A stretch of 64,000 bases of DNA from Luteimonas fraxinea. GTDB lineage: Bacteria > Pseudomonadota > Gammaproteobacteria > Xanthomonadales > Xanthomonadaceae. A program made the position numbers and the translations under genes. The notes below the pieces were generated by a model, which did no database searches, was not told where the DNA came from, and saw nothing but the letters and a program-made list of their open reading frames with translations. This document shows, one piece after another, positions 37,099 to 46,597 of the stretch; positions within the stretch are counted from its first letter, which is position 1; the number at the start of each line of letters is the position of its first letter. The stretch lies in the NCBI RefSeq assembly GCF_021233355.1, contig NZ_CP089507.1:2295001-2359000 (forward strand). Direction: 5' to 3'.

Positions 37099-37602
37099 TC
37101 AGTCGCGGGCGTGATCCGGAATCGGCACGTCGTGCGGCATCTCGTCGCGCACGCAGTTCGCCGCGTCCTTCGGTGCCTCGGCATTGGTGTCCACGCAGCG
37201 CGCGGCGATCATCGCCCAGCGCGAGACTGCGTCTTCGCGTGCCGACAGTGCATCGGTCGCGACCATCCAGCGGGCGATGTCGACCAGCTTCGCGCGTTCG
37301 TCGAGCGACGACACCGCATCGATCGCCGCGGTGCTGACGATGAAGCTGTGTGCGAAGGCCGCAGTCGTGCGCTCGGACGAGATGTCCGGCGCAACGATGC
37401 CGTCGGGCGCCTCGATCAGCGCGTGGAGTGCGGTCGCCTCGCGCGCCTTGAGGTCGCCGGCCGAGCCGATGCTCATGCGCAGCAGCACGGTCGCGCTGAG
37501 CGCGCCGATGAAGATGCCGATCATCAGAACGAATACGGCACCGACCAGCAGCGGGCCACGCCCGCGCGGCGCATCGGTGTCGTCATTGGGAATCTGGTTC
37601 AC
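37099..37602 (-). CDS. Single-pass membrane hypothetical protein
   Basis: 167 aa from GTG 37602 (MNQIPNDDTDAPRGRG), with GGAG in ACGGAGTGCTCGT as ribosome site. An ATG start further up (37641) has no ribosome site. One membrane helix (LLVGAVFVLMIGIFIGALSA, about 18-37) with the C-terminal about 130 residues probably periplasmic. That part is helical, with two cysteines (ARCVDT, NCVRDE) that could form a disulfide. Not recognised. Confidence 0.68.
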   Translation of the reverse strand: MNQIPNDDTDAPRGRGPLLVGAVFVLMIGIFIGALSATVLLRMSIGSAGDLKAREATALHALIEAPDGIVAPDISSERTTAAFAHSFIVSTAAIDAVSSLDERAKLVDIARWMVATDALSAREDAVSRWAMIAARCVDTNAEAPKDAANCVRDEMPHDVPIPDHARD

Positions 37603-37688
37603 ACGAGCACTCCGTCGCCAACCGGTTGCCGGCGGCGGCATAGGCTAGCGCAGCGCGGTCACGATGCGGCGGTCGGAGGTGCGACCGA

Positions 37689-38063
37689 TCAGCGCAGCCA
37701 GCCCGCGAGTTCCTCGCGGCTCAGGCGACCGTCGCGATTGCTGTCGATGGCGTTGAACTCTGCGTCGAGCGCGGGATGCGCCTTGGCCTCGACGCGGCTG
37801 ATGTAGCCGTCGCCATCCACGTCGAGGGCGGCGAAGTCGACGCGGTACTGGTCGGCCTGCGCGGAACGCGGCTCGTAGGACCGGACGATGACTTGACGGC
37901 CGTCGTCGCGGTCCATGGTGACCACACCGGTCTGCCGGCCGGATTGCGACGACACGCTGGGCTGCGCATCGGCCTGCTGCAGCGGCGAGGTCGTGACCTG
38001 GGCGACGGCGGGCAGTGCCGTTGCGAGCGCGAGCAGGCCGACGGCAAAGGATGTGCGAATCAT
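37689..38063 (-). CDS. Exported EF-hand protein
   Basis: 124 aa from ATG 38063 (MIRTSFAVGLLALATALPAV), with a Sec signal peptide ending near AVAQ. Two canonical calcium loops: DVDGDGYISRVE (81-92) and DSNRDGRLSREE (107-118). A calcium-binding periplasmic or secreted protein, role unknown. Similar small EF-hand proteins are frequent in Xanthomonads. Confidence 0.85.
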   Translation of the reverse strand: MIRTSFAVGLLALATALPAVAQVTTSPLQQADAQPSVSSQSGRQTGVVTMDRDDGRQVIVRSYEPRSAQADQYRVDFAALDVDGDGYISRVEAKAHPALDAEFNAIDSNRDGRLSREELAGWLR

Positions 38064-38141
38064 GGAACCCCCTGTGATGTGTCTGAGGCCACAGGGTCGC
38101 AACGCGTGCCCGCATGCCGCATGAACGCGCCGGCGCCGGAC

Positions 38142-38876
38142 TCAGCGCCGGCGCAGGTGCAGCAGGACGGTCTGGATCGTCAGCACCACGCCGATGCCCA
38201 GCGCGACCCACGCGGAGGTCACCGCGCCTGCCAGCGGCCATTCGGTCTGCTTGAACCACACCGCGAACAGGCCCCACAGCGCGATCGCCAGATAGGCGAT
38301 GTTGCCGCGCATGCGCAGGTTGAGCACGAGCAGCACGACGGCCGAGATCGCCCACAGCGCGAGACTCCAGCCGAGCATGCGGCTGGTCGACAGCAGCTCG
38401 TAGGCGACGATCGTCTGTGCGACGTTGAGGAAGGCCGCCAGCGACAGCCAGCCGGCATGGATCGACAGCGCCAGCCACGCCAGCCGGTAGCGCTTCGCAT
38501 TGCCCGGGCGCGACAGCTGCACCGCGCACCAGGCGAGGCTCATCAACGCGCCGAAGATCACCACCACGCAGGCCCAGAACAGACCGGCCGAGAACAGCGG
38601 CATCCAGATCGCGGTGAGAAAGAAGCCGAGCGCAGCGACGGGCGCGATGCGGCCGAGCAGCGGATCGCTGCGGCGCGTGCCGGTCGCCTGCCAGATCGCG
38701 TAGAGCAGATCGAGCAGGAAGATCAGGCCCCAGACCGAGAACGCGTAGCCGGCGGCGACCAGAAGCGTGGGATAGCGGTCGGAGATCGTGCCCTGGTCGG
38801 GCCCGAAGACACCGGTCTGCGACAGCCAGGCGATGACCGGCATCGCGATCGAACACAGCAGAACGAGCAGGCGCAT
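38142..38876 (-). CDS. TspO/MBR-like tryptophan-rich multi-pass membrane protein
   Basis: 244 aa from ATG 38876 (MRLLVLLCSIAMPVIAWLS). About seven hydrophobic helices rich in Trp and Leu. SVWGLIFLLDLLYAIWQ resembles the FxPWGxxY-type motif of TspO relatives, but the protein is longer (TspO about 160 aa, 5 helices), so it belongs with the extended TspO-like membrane proteins. Possible porphyrin or lipid ligand is speculation. The open frame upstream of 38876 is shadow. Confidence 0.7.
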   Translation of the reverse strand: MRLLVLLCSIAMPVIAWLSQTGVFGPDQGTISDRYPTLLVAAGYAFSVWGLIFLLDLLYAIWQATGTRRSDPLLGRIAPVAALGFFLTAIWMPLFSAGLFWACVVVIFGALMSLAWCAVQLSRPGNAKRYRLAWLALSIHAGWLSLAAFLNVAQTIVAYELLSTSRMLGWSLALWAISAVVLLVLNLRMRGNIAYLAIALWGLFAVWFKQTEWPLAGAVTSAWVALGIGVVLTIQTVLLHLRRR

Positions 38877-38970
38877 GGCGGCGTTTTCCGGCGGGAATCG
38901 GCGCGGATGCTCGCATCGAGGGCGTGAGGGTGTCGTGGCAGTGCGGGATGAGCGGAGACGGTGAATCTGC

Positions 38971-39090
38971 CCTCCTCTGTGTGCGGGGGGGAGGGTTGGG
39001 CGGGGGCGATTGGTCAGGGGGCAACTGCGGGCGTGGTTCCCACACCCCGCCATCTCCGTTGCAGGTGGCCCCTCTCCCTCAGGGAGAGGG
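38971..39090. repeat. G-tract/hairpin repeat cluster between the TspO-like gene and prlC
   Basis: Starts with TGCGGGGGGGAGGGTTGGGC followed by GGGGGC (38982-39007), sharing its core with the arm at 34826-34846, and ends with the hairpin CCCTCTCCCT-C-AGGGAGAGGG (39070-39090), which shares its stem with 7220-7240. The 247-bp gap has no gene. Confidence 0.7.
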
Positions 39091-39123
39091 ACGCCGGTGC
39101 ATGCCACCTTCGGCAGAAGGGCA

Positions 39124-41142
39124 TCACATGCCGCTGTGCCGCAGCAACGCCGCGATATCCGGATCGCGCCCGCGGAACGCACGGAAGTTCTCGATCGCAT
39201 CGCGGCTGCCGCCGCGCGACAGCACTTCTTCGCGGAAGCGCCGGCCGGTCTCGGACAGCTGATCGGTCGACTCCTCGAACGCCGCATACGCATCCGCGCT
39301 CAGCACTTCGGCCCATTTGTAGCTGTAGTAGCCGGCCGCGTAGCCACCCGCGAAGATGTGGCTGAACTGGTTCGGGAACCGGTGCCACGTCGGCGTGCGT
39401 GTCACCGCGACTTCGTCGCGCACGCGCTCCAGCAGCGCCAGCATGTCATCGCGGCCGGCGTCGAAGTCCGCGTGCAGCAGCATGTCGAACAGGGAGAACT
39501 CGATCTGCCGCAGCGTTTGCAATCCGCTCTGGAAATTGCGCGCGGCGCGCATGCGGTCGAACAGGTCGCGCGGCAGCGGCTCGCCGGTGTCGATGTGCGC
39601 GGTCATCGCCTGCACCCGGTCCCATTCCCAGCAGAAGTTCTCCATAAACTGGCTCGGCAGTTCGACCGCATCCCATTCCACGCCGTTGATGCCGGCGATC
39701 GGCAGCGTATCCACCTGGGTGAGCAACTGGTGCAGGCCGTGGCCCATCTCGTGGAACAGCGTGGTGACTTCGCCGTGGGTGAAGGTCGCCGGGCGGCCGC
39801 CGGTCCCGCGGCCGAAGTTGCAGACCAGATAGACCAGCGGCGTCTGCACGCCGTCGGCGGTCGCGCGGCGGTTGCGGCAGTCGTCCATCCATGCACCGCC
39901 GCGTTTGCCTTCGCGGGCGTAGAGATCGAGATAGAACTGGCCGACCAGCGCACCATCGGCGTTGGTCAGGCGATAGAACCGCGCGTCCTCGTGCCACACC
40001 GGTGCGTCGTCGCGTTCGACACGCAGGCCGTACAGCGACTCGACGACATCGAACAGGCCAGCCAGCACGCGATCTTCGGTGAAGTAACGTTTCACCGTCT
40101 GCGCCGAGTAGTCGTAGCGCGCCTGGCGCAGGCGGTCGCTGGCGAACGACATGTCCCAGGGTTCCAGCGACGGAATGCCGAGCTGCTCGCGCGCGAATGC
40201 CGCCAGTTGTTCGCGGTCCTCTTCGGCATGCGGGCGTGCGCGCGCGGCGAGATCGCGCAGAAAGGTCAGCACCGCGTCAGGGGCGGTCGCCATCTTGGTC
40301 GCGAGCGACAGTTCTGCGTAGTTCGCGTGGCCGAGCAGGCGCGCTTTCTCCTCACGCAGCGCGAGAATGCGGGCGATCAGCGGTCCGTTGTCGAGCGCTT
40401 CGGGGCCGGACTCGGACGCGCGCAGGCCGTAAGCGCGATAGAAACGCTCGCGCAGCGCGCGATTGGTCGCATAGGTCTGGATCGGCAGATAGGACGGCAT
40501 CTGCAGCGTCAGTTTCCAGCCTTCGCGCCCATCGCGTTCGGCCGCGGCGCGCGCGGCGGCCAGCGTTTCCTCGGGCAGGCCGTCGAGTTCGGCGAGATCT
40601 TCCACGTACACGGCGAATGCATCCGTCGCGTCCAGCACGTGTTCGGAGAACTCGGACGACAGCGTCGCCAGCGCCTGCTGGATGTCGGAGAAGCGCGCGC
40701 GATCGGCGTCATTCAGCGCGGCGCCGCCGAGCCGGAAATCACGCAGTGCATGCGCGAGCACGCGTCGTTGCAGGGTGTCCAGACCCAGCGCATCGGCCTG
40801 ATCGGACAACGCCTGGTACGCCGAGAACAGGGCCTGGTCCTGCCCGAGCGCGCTGAAGAAGCGCGTCACCTTCGGCAGCGCGGCGTTGTAGGCCTCGCGC
40901 ATGACCGGGGTATTGACCACGGCGTTGAGGTGGCCGACCTGGTTCCAGGCCCGGCCCAGACGCTCGGTCGCGTCCTCCAGCGGCGCGACCACGCTGTCCC
41001 AGGTGACCGGCTGCGCGCGGCCGGCCAGGGCCAGCGCGGCCTCGGCCTCGGCCACCAGCGCGTCGATCGCGGGCTGCACATGCGCCGGTTCGATCTCGTC
41101 GAAGCGCGGCAGGCCGGTTTGATCGAGCAGCGGGTTGTCCAT
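39124..41142 (-). CDS. prlC: Oligopeptidase A (M3 family zinc metallopeptidase)
   Basis: 672 aa, normal for PrlC/OpdA. Zinc-binding HEMGH at H464, E465, H468 (TLFHEMGHGLHQLL), with the third ligand downstream in the family position (ELPSQFMENFCWE region, about 490-502). N-terminal helical domain begins MDNPLLDQTGLPRFDEIEPA. A cytoplasmic endopeptidase that degrades signal peptides and short peptides. Divergent from the antiporter gene at 41269. Confidence 0.96.
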   Translation of the reverse strand: MDNPLLDQTGLPRFDEIEPAHVQPAIDALVAEAEAALALAGRAQPVTWDSVVAPLEDATERLGRAWNQVGHLNAVVNTPVMREAYNAALPKVTRFFSALGQDQALFSAYQALSDQADALGLDTLQRRVLAHALRDFRLGGAALNDADRARFSDIQQALATLSSEFSEHVLDATDAFAVYVEDLAELDGLPEETLAAARAAAERDGREGWKLTLQMPSYLPIQTYATNRALRERFYRAYGLRASESGPEALDNGPLIARILALREEKARLLGHANYAELSLATKMATAPDAVLTFLRDLAARARPHAEEDREQLAAFAREQLGIPSLEPWDMSFASDRLRQARYDYSAQTVKRYFTEDRVLAGLFDVVESLYGLRVERDDAPVWHEDARFYRLTNADGALVGQFYLDLYAREGKRGGAWMDDCRNRRATADGVQTPLVYLVCNFGRGTGGRPATFTHGEVTTLFHEMGHGLHQLLTQVDTLPIAGINGVEWDAVELPSQFMENFCWEWDRVQAMTAHIDTGEPLPRDLFDRMRAARNFQSGLQTLRQIEFSLFDMLLHADFDAGRDDMLALLERVRDEVAVTRTPTWHRFPNQFSHIFAGGYAAGYYSYKWAEVLSADAYAAFEESTDQLSETGRRFREEVLSRGGSRDAIENFRAFRGRDPDIAALLRHSGM

Positions 41143-41268
41143 CGTGCGAACCAGTGTGCGGAAGAGGGAGCCCGATTCTAGGCACGGTCGGATGCACGGC
41201 TCGTGTGGGCGCGCCGTACAGCGGCTTCGGCGCTATCGTGGCGGCCTCGCCCCCGCGCCGCGTCCGTA

Positions 41269-42900
41269 ATGCATTCGATCGAAGTCGTTCTGGTGATGCT
41301 GCTGGCCGTGGTCGCCAGCGGTTACCTGACCCGTGTGTTGCCGAGGTGGCTGCCGCTACCGTTGCCGCTGGTGCAGATCGCGCTGGGCGCGACGATCGCC
41401 GGGGTGTTCGGTCAGGGCGTGACGCTCGATCCGCATCTGTTCTTCGTGTTGTTCCTGCCGCCGCTGCTGTTCCTGGACGGCTGGCGGATTCCCAAGAGCG
41501 GCCTGTTCCGCGACCGCGGGCTGATCCTGCAGCTGGCGCTGGGCCTGGTGGTGTTCACGGTGATCGGCGCGGGCCTGCTGATCCACTGGATGATCCCGGT
41601 GATGCCGCTGGCGGTCGCATTCGCGCTGGCTGCGATCCTGTCGCCGACCGATCCGGTGGCGGTGTCGTCGATCGCCGCGCGCGCGCCGATTCCCAAGCGC
41701 GTGATGCACATTCTCGAAGGCGAATCTCTGCTCAACGACGCGTCCGGCCTGGTGTGTTTCCGCTTCGCCGTCGCCGCGGCGCTGACCGGTACGTTCTCGC
41801 TGATGTCGGCGTCGCTGACCTTCCTGTGGCTGGCGCTCGCCGGCGTCGCGGTAGGCGTGCTGCTGACGATCGGCATCAACCGCGGCCACGCGATGGTCTC
41901 GCGCGTGTTCGGCGAGGAAGCCGGCACGCCGATCCTGATCAGCCTGCTCACCCCGTTCGGCGCCTATCTGCTGGCCGAGCAGGTGGGCGCATCGGGGATT
42001 CTCGCCGCGGTCGCCGCCGGCGTGACGATGAGCTACGTCGAACTCAGCGGTCGCGCGCTGGCCACTACGCGCGTGCAGCGCGCCGCGGTCTGGGACACGG
42101 TGCAGTTCTCGCTCAACGGCATCATCTTCGTGCTGCTGGGCGAGCAGCTGCCGTGGATCGTCGAACGTGCGGTGCGCTCGGTGCGCGAGGCCGGGCACGT
42201 CGATCCGTGGTGGCTGGCGGTCTACGTCTTCGCGATCTACGGCAGCCTGTTCGCGCTGCGCTTCGCATGGGTCTGGGTGTCGCTGCGGATCGGGCTGTAC
42301 CGCAGCGGTCGCCACGACACGCGACCGCGTGTGCGCCTGGTCGCGGCGATGTCGCTGGCCGGCGTGCGGGGCGCGATCACCCTGGCCGGTGTGCTGACGC
42401 TGCCGCTGCTGCTCGACGACGGCACGCCGTTTCCGACCCGCGATCTGGCGATCTTTCTCGCCGCCGCGGTGATCATCCTGTCGCTGCTGCTCGGCAGCTT
42501 CGTGCTGCCGCGCCTGCTGCGCGGACTGGAGGTGCCGGAAGAGGACGAGGACGACCGCGAACTGGATCGCGCCCGCCACGAGGCGGCGATCGCCGCCGTG
42601 GCCGCGGTCGAACGCGCGCAGCACGCGTTACCTGCCGCGCAGGCCAATCCCGACCTCTACGCCAGCGCGGCGGTGCGGGTCATGGCCTTGTACGAGGAGC
42701 GGCTGCGCCGTGACGGCACGCTGGGCGTGGACGCCGCCGAACTGCGTCGCGCAGACGACGCCGAACGCGCACTGCGCCTGGCCGGCGTGCATGCCGAGCG
42801 CGAACGCATCTACGCACTCGCGCGGCATCGGGAAATTTCCGACGAAGTCGCACGCAAGCTGGTGCGCGATCTGGATCTGATGGAGGCGCGTTACCGTTGA
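41269..42900 (+). CDS. Na+/H+ antiporter, CPA1 family
   Basis: 543 aa from ATG 41269 (MHSIEVVLVMLLAVVA). Twelve or so helices with CPA1 signatures LFFVLFLPPLLFLDGWR, LSPTDPVAVSSIAARAPIPK and EGESLLNDASGLVCFRF, which carry the ion-binding Asp residues, and SLAGVRGAITLAGVLTLP. Residues about 440-543 form a charged cytoplasmic tail, as in YjcE-like bacterial NhaP/CPA1 proteins. Exchanges Na+ (or K+) for H+ at the inner membrane; role in pH and salt tolerance inferred. Confidence 0.92.
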   Translation: MHSIEVVLVMLLAVVASGYLTRVLPRWLPLPLPLVQIALGATIAGVFGQGVTLDPHLFFVLFLPPLLFLDGWRIPKSGLFRDRGLILQLALGLVVFTVIGAGLLIHWMIPVMPLAVAFALAAILSPTDPVAVSSIAARAPIPKRVMHILEGESLLNDASGLVCFRFAVAAALTGTFSLMSASLTFLWLALAGVAVGVLLTIGINRGHAMVSRVFGEEAGTPILISLLTPFGAYLLAEQVGASGILAAVAAGVTMSYVELSGRALATTRVQRAAVWDTVQFSLNGIIFVLLGEQLPWIVERAVRSVREAGHVDPWWLAVYVFAIYGSLFALRFAWVWVSLRIGLYRSGRHDTRPRVRLVAAMSLAGVRGAITLAGVLTLPLLLDDGTPFPTRDLAIFLAAAVIILSLLLGSFVLPRLLRGLEVPEEDEDDRELDRARHEAAIAAVAAVERAQHALPAAQANPDLYASAAVRVMALYEERLRRDGTLGVDAAELRRADDAERALRLAGVHAERERIYALARHREISDEVARKLVRDLDLMEARYR

Positions 42901-42902
42901 CC

Positions 42903-42936
42903 TTGAGCCCTCCCCGCACGCGGGGGAAGGCTTCAA
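42903..42936. repeat. Imperfect GC-rich inverted repeat after the antiporter gene
   Basis: TTGAGCCCTCCCCG, CACG loop, CGGGGGAAGGCTTCAA, with one or two mismatches. It resembles the small internal hairpin of 34813-34846 (CTTCCCCCGTGAACGGGGAAG), so probably the same repeat family. Sits between convergent genes and could terminate transcription both ways. Confidence 0.55.
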
Positions 42937-42943
42937 AGCACAC

Positions 42944-43243
42944 TCAACCCGGCTGCCAGTCGAACGCCAGCGTCTCGTCGCGCGCGAAGCGCTGCAGATG
43001 GTTCTCGATGACCGTCTGGTAGCGCTCGCTGTCCTCGGCCGTGGGCTGGGTCAGCACGATGCGCAGCGTGTCGTCTTCGACGAAGAAGTCGGCGCCGTTT
43101 TCCTCGCCCTGGAACGGGATGAAGGCGTGGCCGCCCTCGTCGTCGCGGGTGATCTCGAACTTGTGCCGCCAGTGGTTGCACAGCGTGCGCAGCAGGCGCG
43201 GGGCGTCGTTGGACACGGTGGTCGCGGTGGTGGTGATCGACAT
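42944..43243 (-). CDS. DUF2218 family protein
   Basis: 99 aa from ATG 43243 (MSITTTATTVSNDAPRLLR). Family core: LCNHWRHKFEITRDDEGGHA, then FVEDDTLRIVLTQP and ERYQTVIENHLQRFARDETL, with the closing DWQPG. DUF2218 proteins are small, cytosolic and often near iron or siderophore genes, but no function is known. No such genes adjoin here. Divergent from gph. Confidence 0.87.
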   Translation of the reverse strand: MSITTTATTVSNDAPRLLRTLCNHWRHKFEITRDDEGGHAFIPFQGEENGADFFVEDDTLRIVLTQPTAEDSERYQTVIENHLQRFARDETLAFDWQPG

Positions 43244-43383
43244 CGTGGACTCCTGCGAGCGGCGCGTCGCCGCGGCCGCGAGCATAGGCCGAAGCCGATG
43301 GCGCGGTGAACCCCCGGTGGCCAACGCAGCGTTGCAATCCCGATGCCGCACACTGTGCGGCCCCCGTTCAAAGCAGGTGTTCC

Positions 43384-44058
43384 ATGACTGATGCCGCCGC
43401 GCCCCGCGCGTTTCCCTGGCCGGTCGTGCTGTTCGATCTCGACGGCACCCTTGTCGACAGCGCGTCCGACATCGCCGCCGCGGTCAACCGCCTGCTGGCC
43501 GAGCTCGGCCATGCGCAGGTCGACGAGGCGACGGTGCGCAGCTGGATCGGTGACGGTGCGCGCCAGCTGATCACCTCGGCGCTGCAGCATGCCGGCGAAC
43601 TGCAGACGGTCGATGCGGTGATGCCGCGTTTCCTGCGCCATTACGAGGATTGCCTGCTGCTCGATCCGCAGCTGTATCCGGGCGTGGAATCGACGCTGCA
43701 GGCACTGCAGGCCGAAGGCGTGCGGATGGCGGTGTGCACCAACAAGCCGTCGCAGTTCGTGCCGCCGCTGCTCGCGGCGCTGGGGATCGACGGGTATTTC
43801 GACGCGGTGCTCGGCGCCGGCGATCTGCCGGAACGCAAGCCGCATCCGCTGCCGCTGCGGCACCTGGCCGAAGGTTTCGGCGTCGACATCACCCAGTGTC
43901 TGATGGTCGGCGATTCGGCAGCCGATGCCGGCGCGGCGATCGCGGCCGGCGCGCCGCTGGTGCTGGTCGGCTACGGCTACCGGCGCGATTTCGATCTGCA
44001 TGGCTGCGGCGCGCTTGCGGTGATCGAGCGGTTGGAAGAGTTGCTCGAACTGCGCTGA
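43384..44058 (+). CDS. gph: Phosphoglycolate phosphatase (HAD family)
   Basis: 224 aa from ATG 43384. HAD motif I DLDGTLVDS (nucleophile D18, acid D20), motif II region CTNKPS, motif III K in ERKPHPLPL, motif IV MVGDSAADAGAA. Length and the alpha-helical cap fit Gph, which removes 2-phosphoglycolate made during DNA repair. A related HAD phosphatase such as MupP cannot be excluded. The dispersed repeat copy C follows its stop. Confidence 0.88.
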   Translation: MTDAAAPRAFPWPVVLFDLDGTLVDSASDIAAAVNRLLAELGHAQVDEATVRSWIGDGARQLITSALQHAGELQTVDAVMPRFLRHYEDCLLLDPQLYPGVESTLQALQAEGVRMAVCTNKPSQFVPPLLAALGIDGYFDAVLGAGDLPERKPHPLPLRHLAEGFGVDITQCLMVGDSAADAGAAIAAGAPLVLVGYGYRRDFDLHGCGALAVIERLEELLELR

Positions 44059-44073
44059 CGCGGTCTGGTATGC

Positions 44074-44106
44074 GATGGGCTTCGCTGCGCTCTACCCATC
44101 CTACGA
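44074..44106 (+). repeat. Dispersed short repeat, copy C
   Basis: Begins GATGGGCTTCGCTGCGCTCT and ends ACCCATCCTACG. Located between gph and the convergent ELM1-family gene. Same family as 2243, 2917, 50074 and 50181. Confidence 0.82.
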
Positions 44107-44126
44107 AGCGCCGCACGCGCCAGCAC

Positions 44127-45116
44127 TCAACGCATCGCGAACAACCGTGTACGCACTTCGGCCGCGATTCGCGCGGTCTCGCGCAAGGGCGTGACATCGA
44201 ATGCCGGCAGCGCATCCTCGAACGGGCGCGCGCGCCCATCCGCGAGCAATCCGTCGACGAAACGCTGCGGCGCGCCGTCGAGCAGCCCGGGCGCGAACAC
44301 GAACACCGGCGCGCGCGTCGCGCAGGCCTCCGACAGCATGTTCACCGAGTCAGACGAGCAGACGAGGCGATCGGCCCAGCCGAGCATGCCGGCGTACGGA
44401 TTCACGCCGTCGGGGTCGTCCGCCCAGACGCAACCGGCGCGTCCCGCGTAACGCGCACGCAAGGCATCGCGCACGGCCAACGAGGTGCGGCGCGAACCAG
44501 TCAGCAGCAGGCTGCCGCCGTCGCGCGCGACGATCCCATCGAGCCGATCGGCGAGCGTATTGAACGCGGCGACATCGAAACGCCCGTGGCGCGAATCGCC
44601 GCCGAGCAGGACCGCGATCCGCGGGCCGGGCAGGGCGCCCAACGCAGGATGCGCGTCGCGCGCAGCGGCCAGCCACGCGTCGTCGACCGGATGGAGGCTG
44701 CCGCGTGCGACCAGCACGTTGTCGCCGCGCAGCGCGTCGTGCTCGGGCACCACCACGAGGTCCCAATGCCGCGCGTCAATGCGCGGATCGAGGATCTGCA
44801 CCGTGCGCGCGCCGCGTTGACCCGCTAGTCGAGTCGCGAGTGCGGCCTGTCGGCCGCAACCGATCGCGATGGCGGGCGCGGCATCGAGACGCGCGGCGTA
44901 GTCGCTGCCAAAGGCGTTGGAGGCAAACGGCAGAGATCGCGGCGCGGCCCAGCGCCACGGCGCACGCGGATCGAGATGCAGCGTCTCGATCTGCGGTGAC
45001 AGCGCAGCAGCCAGCGCTTCGGCCTGACGCGCGTTGCCGGCGCGCCCATCGCTGAGCGCCCAGATCCGTCCGCAATCCCGCTCTTCGCCTGGTCGACGTT
45101 CCACGTATGTGATCAT
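44127..45116 (-). CDS. ELM1-family (mitochondrial-fission-ELM1-like) protein
   Basis: 329 aa from ATG 45116 ([19 protein letters not shown]). Signatures of PF06258: [39 protein letters not shown], and [12 protein letters not shown], which looks like a GT-B-type glycosyltransferase fold; near the C-terminus [19 protein letters not shown]. The bacterial role is unknown; these genes often lie among envelope/LPS genes, as here (waaA and lpxL within 6 kb). Six extra residues would be added by a start at 45134. Divergent from rutE-like gene. Confidence 0.87.
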   Translation of the reverse strand: MITYVERRPGEERDCGRIWALSDGRAGNARQAEALAAALSPQIETLHLDPRAPWRWAAPRSLPFASNAFGSDYAARLDAAPAIAIGCGRQAALATRLAGQRGARTVQILDPRIDARHWDLVVVPEHDALRGDNVLVARGSLHPVDDAWLAAARDAHPALGALPGPRIAVLLGGDSRHGRFDVAAFNTLADRLDGIVARDGGSLLLTGSRRTSLAVRDALRARYAGRAGCVWADDPDGVNPYAGMLGWADRLVCSSDSVNMLSEACATRAPVFVFAPGLLDGAPQRFVDGLLADGRARPFEDALPAFDVTPLRETARIAAEVRTRLFAMR

Positions 45117-45199
45117 CCGTTCCGACCGACGCACGCGTCGCGCCGCCGCAGGACTCTACACTGCGGCCCTGCCTGGCCCCATCCGATCGAGGTTGCCTG

Positions 45200-45787
45200 A
45201 TGACCGATGTTCTGCCCGATGCCGCGCTCGACCAGCTGTTCCGCACCGCCCGCACCTATAACGGGTTCAGCGGCGAGATCAGCGACGACACGCTGCGCCA
45301 GCTCTACGATCTGCTGAAGTTCGCGCCGACGTCGGCCAACTCGTCGCCCGCGCGCTTCGTGTTCGTGAAGTCGGCCGAAGGCAAGGCGAAGCTCGGTCCT
45401 GCATTGAGCGAAGGCAACTATGAGAAAACGATGGCCGCGCCGGTCGTAGTAATCGTCGCCCACGACGAGGATTTCCACGAGAAGCTGCCGTTCCTGTTCC
45501 CGCACACCGATGCCAAGAGCTGGTTCGACGGTCCGCGCGAGAACCGCGAGGTGCCGGCGTTCCGCAATGGCAGCCTGCAGGGCGCGTATCTGATCCTGGC
45601 CGCGCGCGCGCTGGGTCTGGACGCCGGCCCGATGTCCGGCTTCGACAATGCCAAGGTCGACGAGGCGTTCTTTGCCGGCACCGCGATCAAGTCGAATTTC
45701 ATCATCAATCTCGGCACCGGCGATCCGTCGACGATCTTCCCGCGCTCGCCGCGCCTGCCGTTCGACGAAGCCGCGCGCATCGTCTGA
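45200..45787 (+). CDS. rutE: Malonic semialdehyde reductase RutE-type nitroreductase
   Basis: 195 aa. Nitroreductase-fold FMN enzyme with RutE signatures: [39 protein letters not shown] (FMN phosphate contacts), [20 protein letters not shown] and [19 protein letters not shown]. Reduces 3-oxopropanoate (malonic semialdehyde) to 3-hydroxypropanoate in pyrimidine degradation, but no other rut genes adjoin, so its real job may be broader aldehyde or nitro reduction. Start with a plausible ribosome site (GAGGTTGCCTG). Confidence 0.9.
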   Translation: MTDVLPDAALDQLFRTARTYNGFSGEISDDTLRQLYDLLKFAPTSANSSPARFVFVKSAEGKAKLGPALSEGNYEKTMAAPVVVIVAHDEDFHEKLPFLFPHTDAKSWFDGPRENREVPAFRNGSLQGAYLILAARALGLDAGPMSGFDNAKVDEAFFAGTAIKSNFIINLGTGDPSTIFPRSPRLPFDEAARIV

Positions 45788-45866
45788 GTGTCTCTCCCGC
45801 GCGGTCGCGACCCGACCCCGCGGTCTTCAACCCCGTGCCACCCACCACCCGTTCGAGGATCCGTCC

Positions 45867-46583
45867 ATGCGTACCGCCCACCTGCTGCTCCCGCTTGCCG
45901 CCGCCCTTGCCCTCGCCGCCTGCGCCCAGCAGGACGCTGCACCGGCGGACGCGACCCCGCCCGCCGCTTCCGCGCCCGCACAGCCGGCGACCGCTGCACC
46001 GGCCGACACCGCGCCGGCCGCCGAGGCCATCACCGGCGTGTCCGGCACCTACGTGCTCGATCCCAAGCACACCGACGTGATCGCCCAGTGGAGCCACTTC
46101 GGCTTCTCCAACCCGATCGCGCATTTCGGCGAAGTCTCCGGCCAGATCGTCTACAACGCCGAGAACGTCGGCGCGTCGTCGGTCGAAGTCACGCTGCCGC
46201 TGTCGGGTCTGAACTCGCATGTCGGCGATTTCGACGACCACCTGCGCAGCGCCGATTTCTTCGACGCGGCCAAGTTCCCGAACGCCACGTTCAAGAGCAC
46301 CGTGGTCGAGAGCGCCGGCACCAACCAGCTCAAGGTCACCGGTGACCTGACGATCAAGGACATCACCAAGCCGGTGGTGCTGGACGTCACGATCAACAAG
46401 TTCGGCGAGCAGCCGATGGCCAAGCGCGCCGCCGCCGGTTTCGATGCCGTGGCGACGATCAAGCGCAGCGATTTCGGCGTCGGTGCGTATGCGCCGAACG
46501 TCAGCGACGAAGTCGAACTGCGCATCACCACCGAAGCCGTCGTCGCCGAGGGTGCTGCCCCGGCCGCGCCTGCCGCACAGTAA
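45867..46583 (+). CDS. YceI-family lipoprotein
   Basis: 238 aa from ATG 45867. Lipoprotein signal with LAAC (C19), an Ala/Pro/Thr-rich linker (about 20-58), then the YceI lipocalin-like barrel: GTYVLDPKHTDVIAQWSHFG, HLRSADFFDAAKFPNATF, VTGDLTIKDITKPVVLDV. YceI proteins bind long isoprenoids such as polyprenol phosphate or quinones in the periplasm. Here the domain is probably tethered to a membrane. A good terminator follows. Confidence 0.92.
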   Translation: MRTAHLLLPLAAALALAACAQQDAAPADATPPAASAPAQPATAAPADTAPAAEAITGVSGTYVLDPKHTDVIAQWSHFGFSNPIAHFGEVSGQIVYNAENVGASSVEVTLPLSGLNSHVGDFDDHLRSADFFDAAKFPNATFKSTVVESAGTNQLKVTGDLTIKDITKPVVLDVTINKFGEQPMAKRAAAGFDAVATIKRSDFGVGAYAPNVSDEVELRITTEAVVAEGAAPAAPAAQ

Positions 46584-46597
46584 GATTCCGCGTCACG

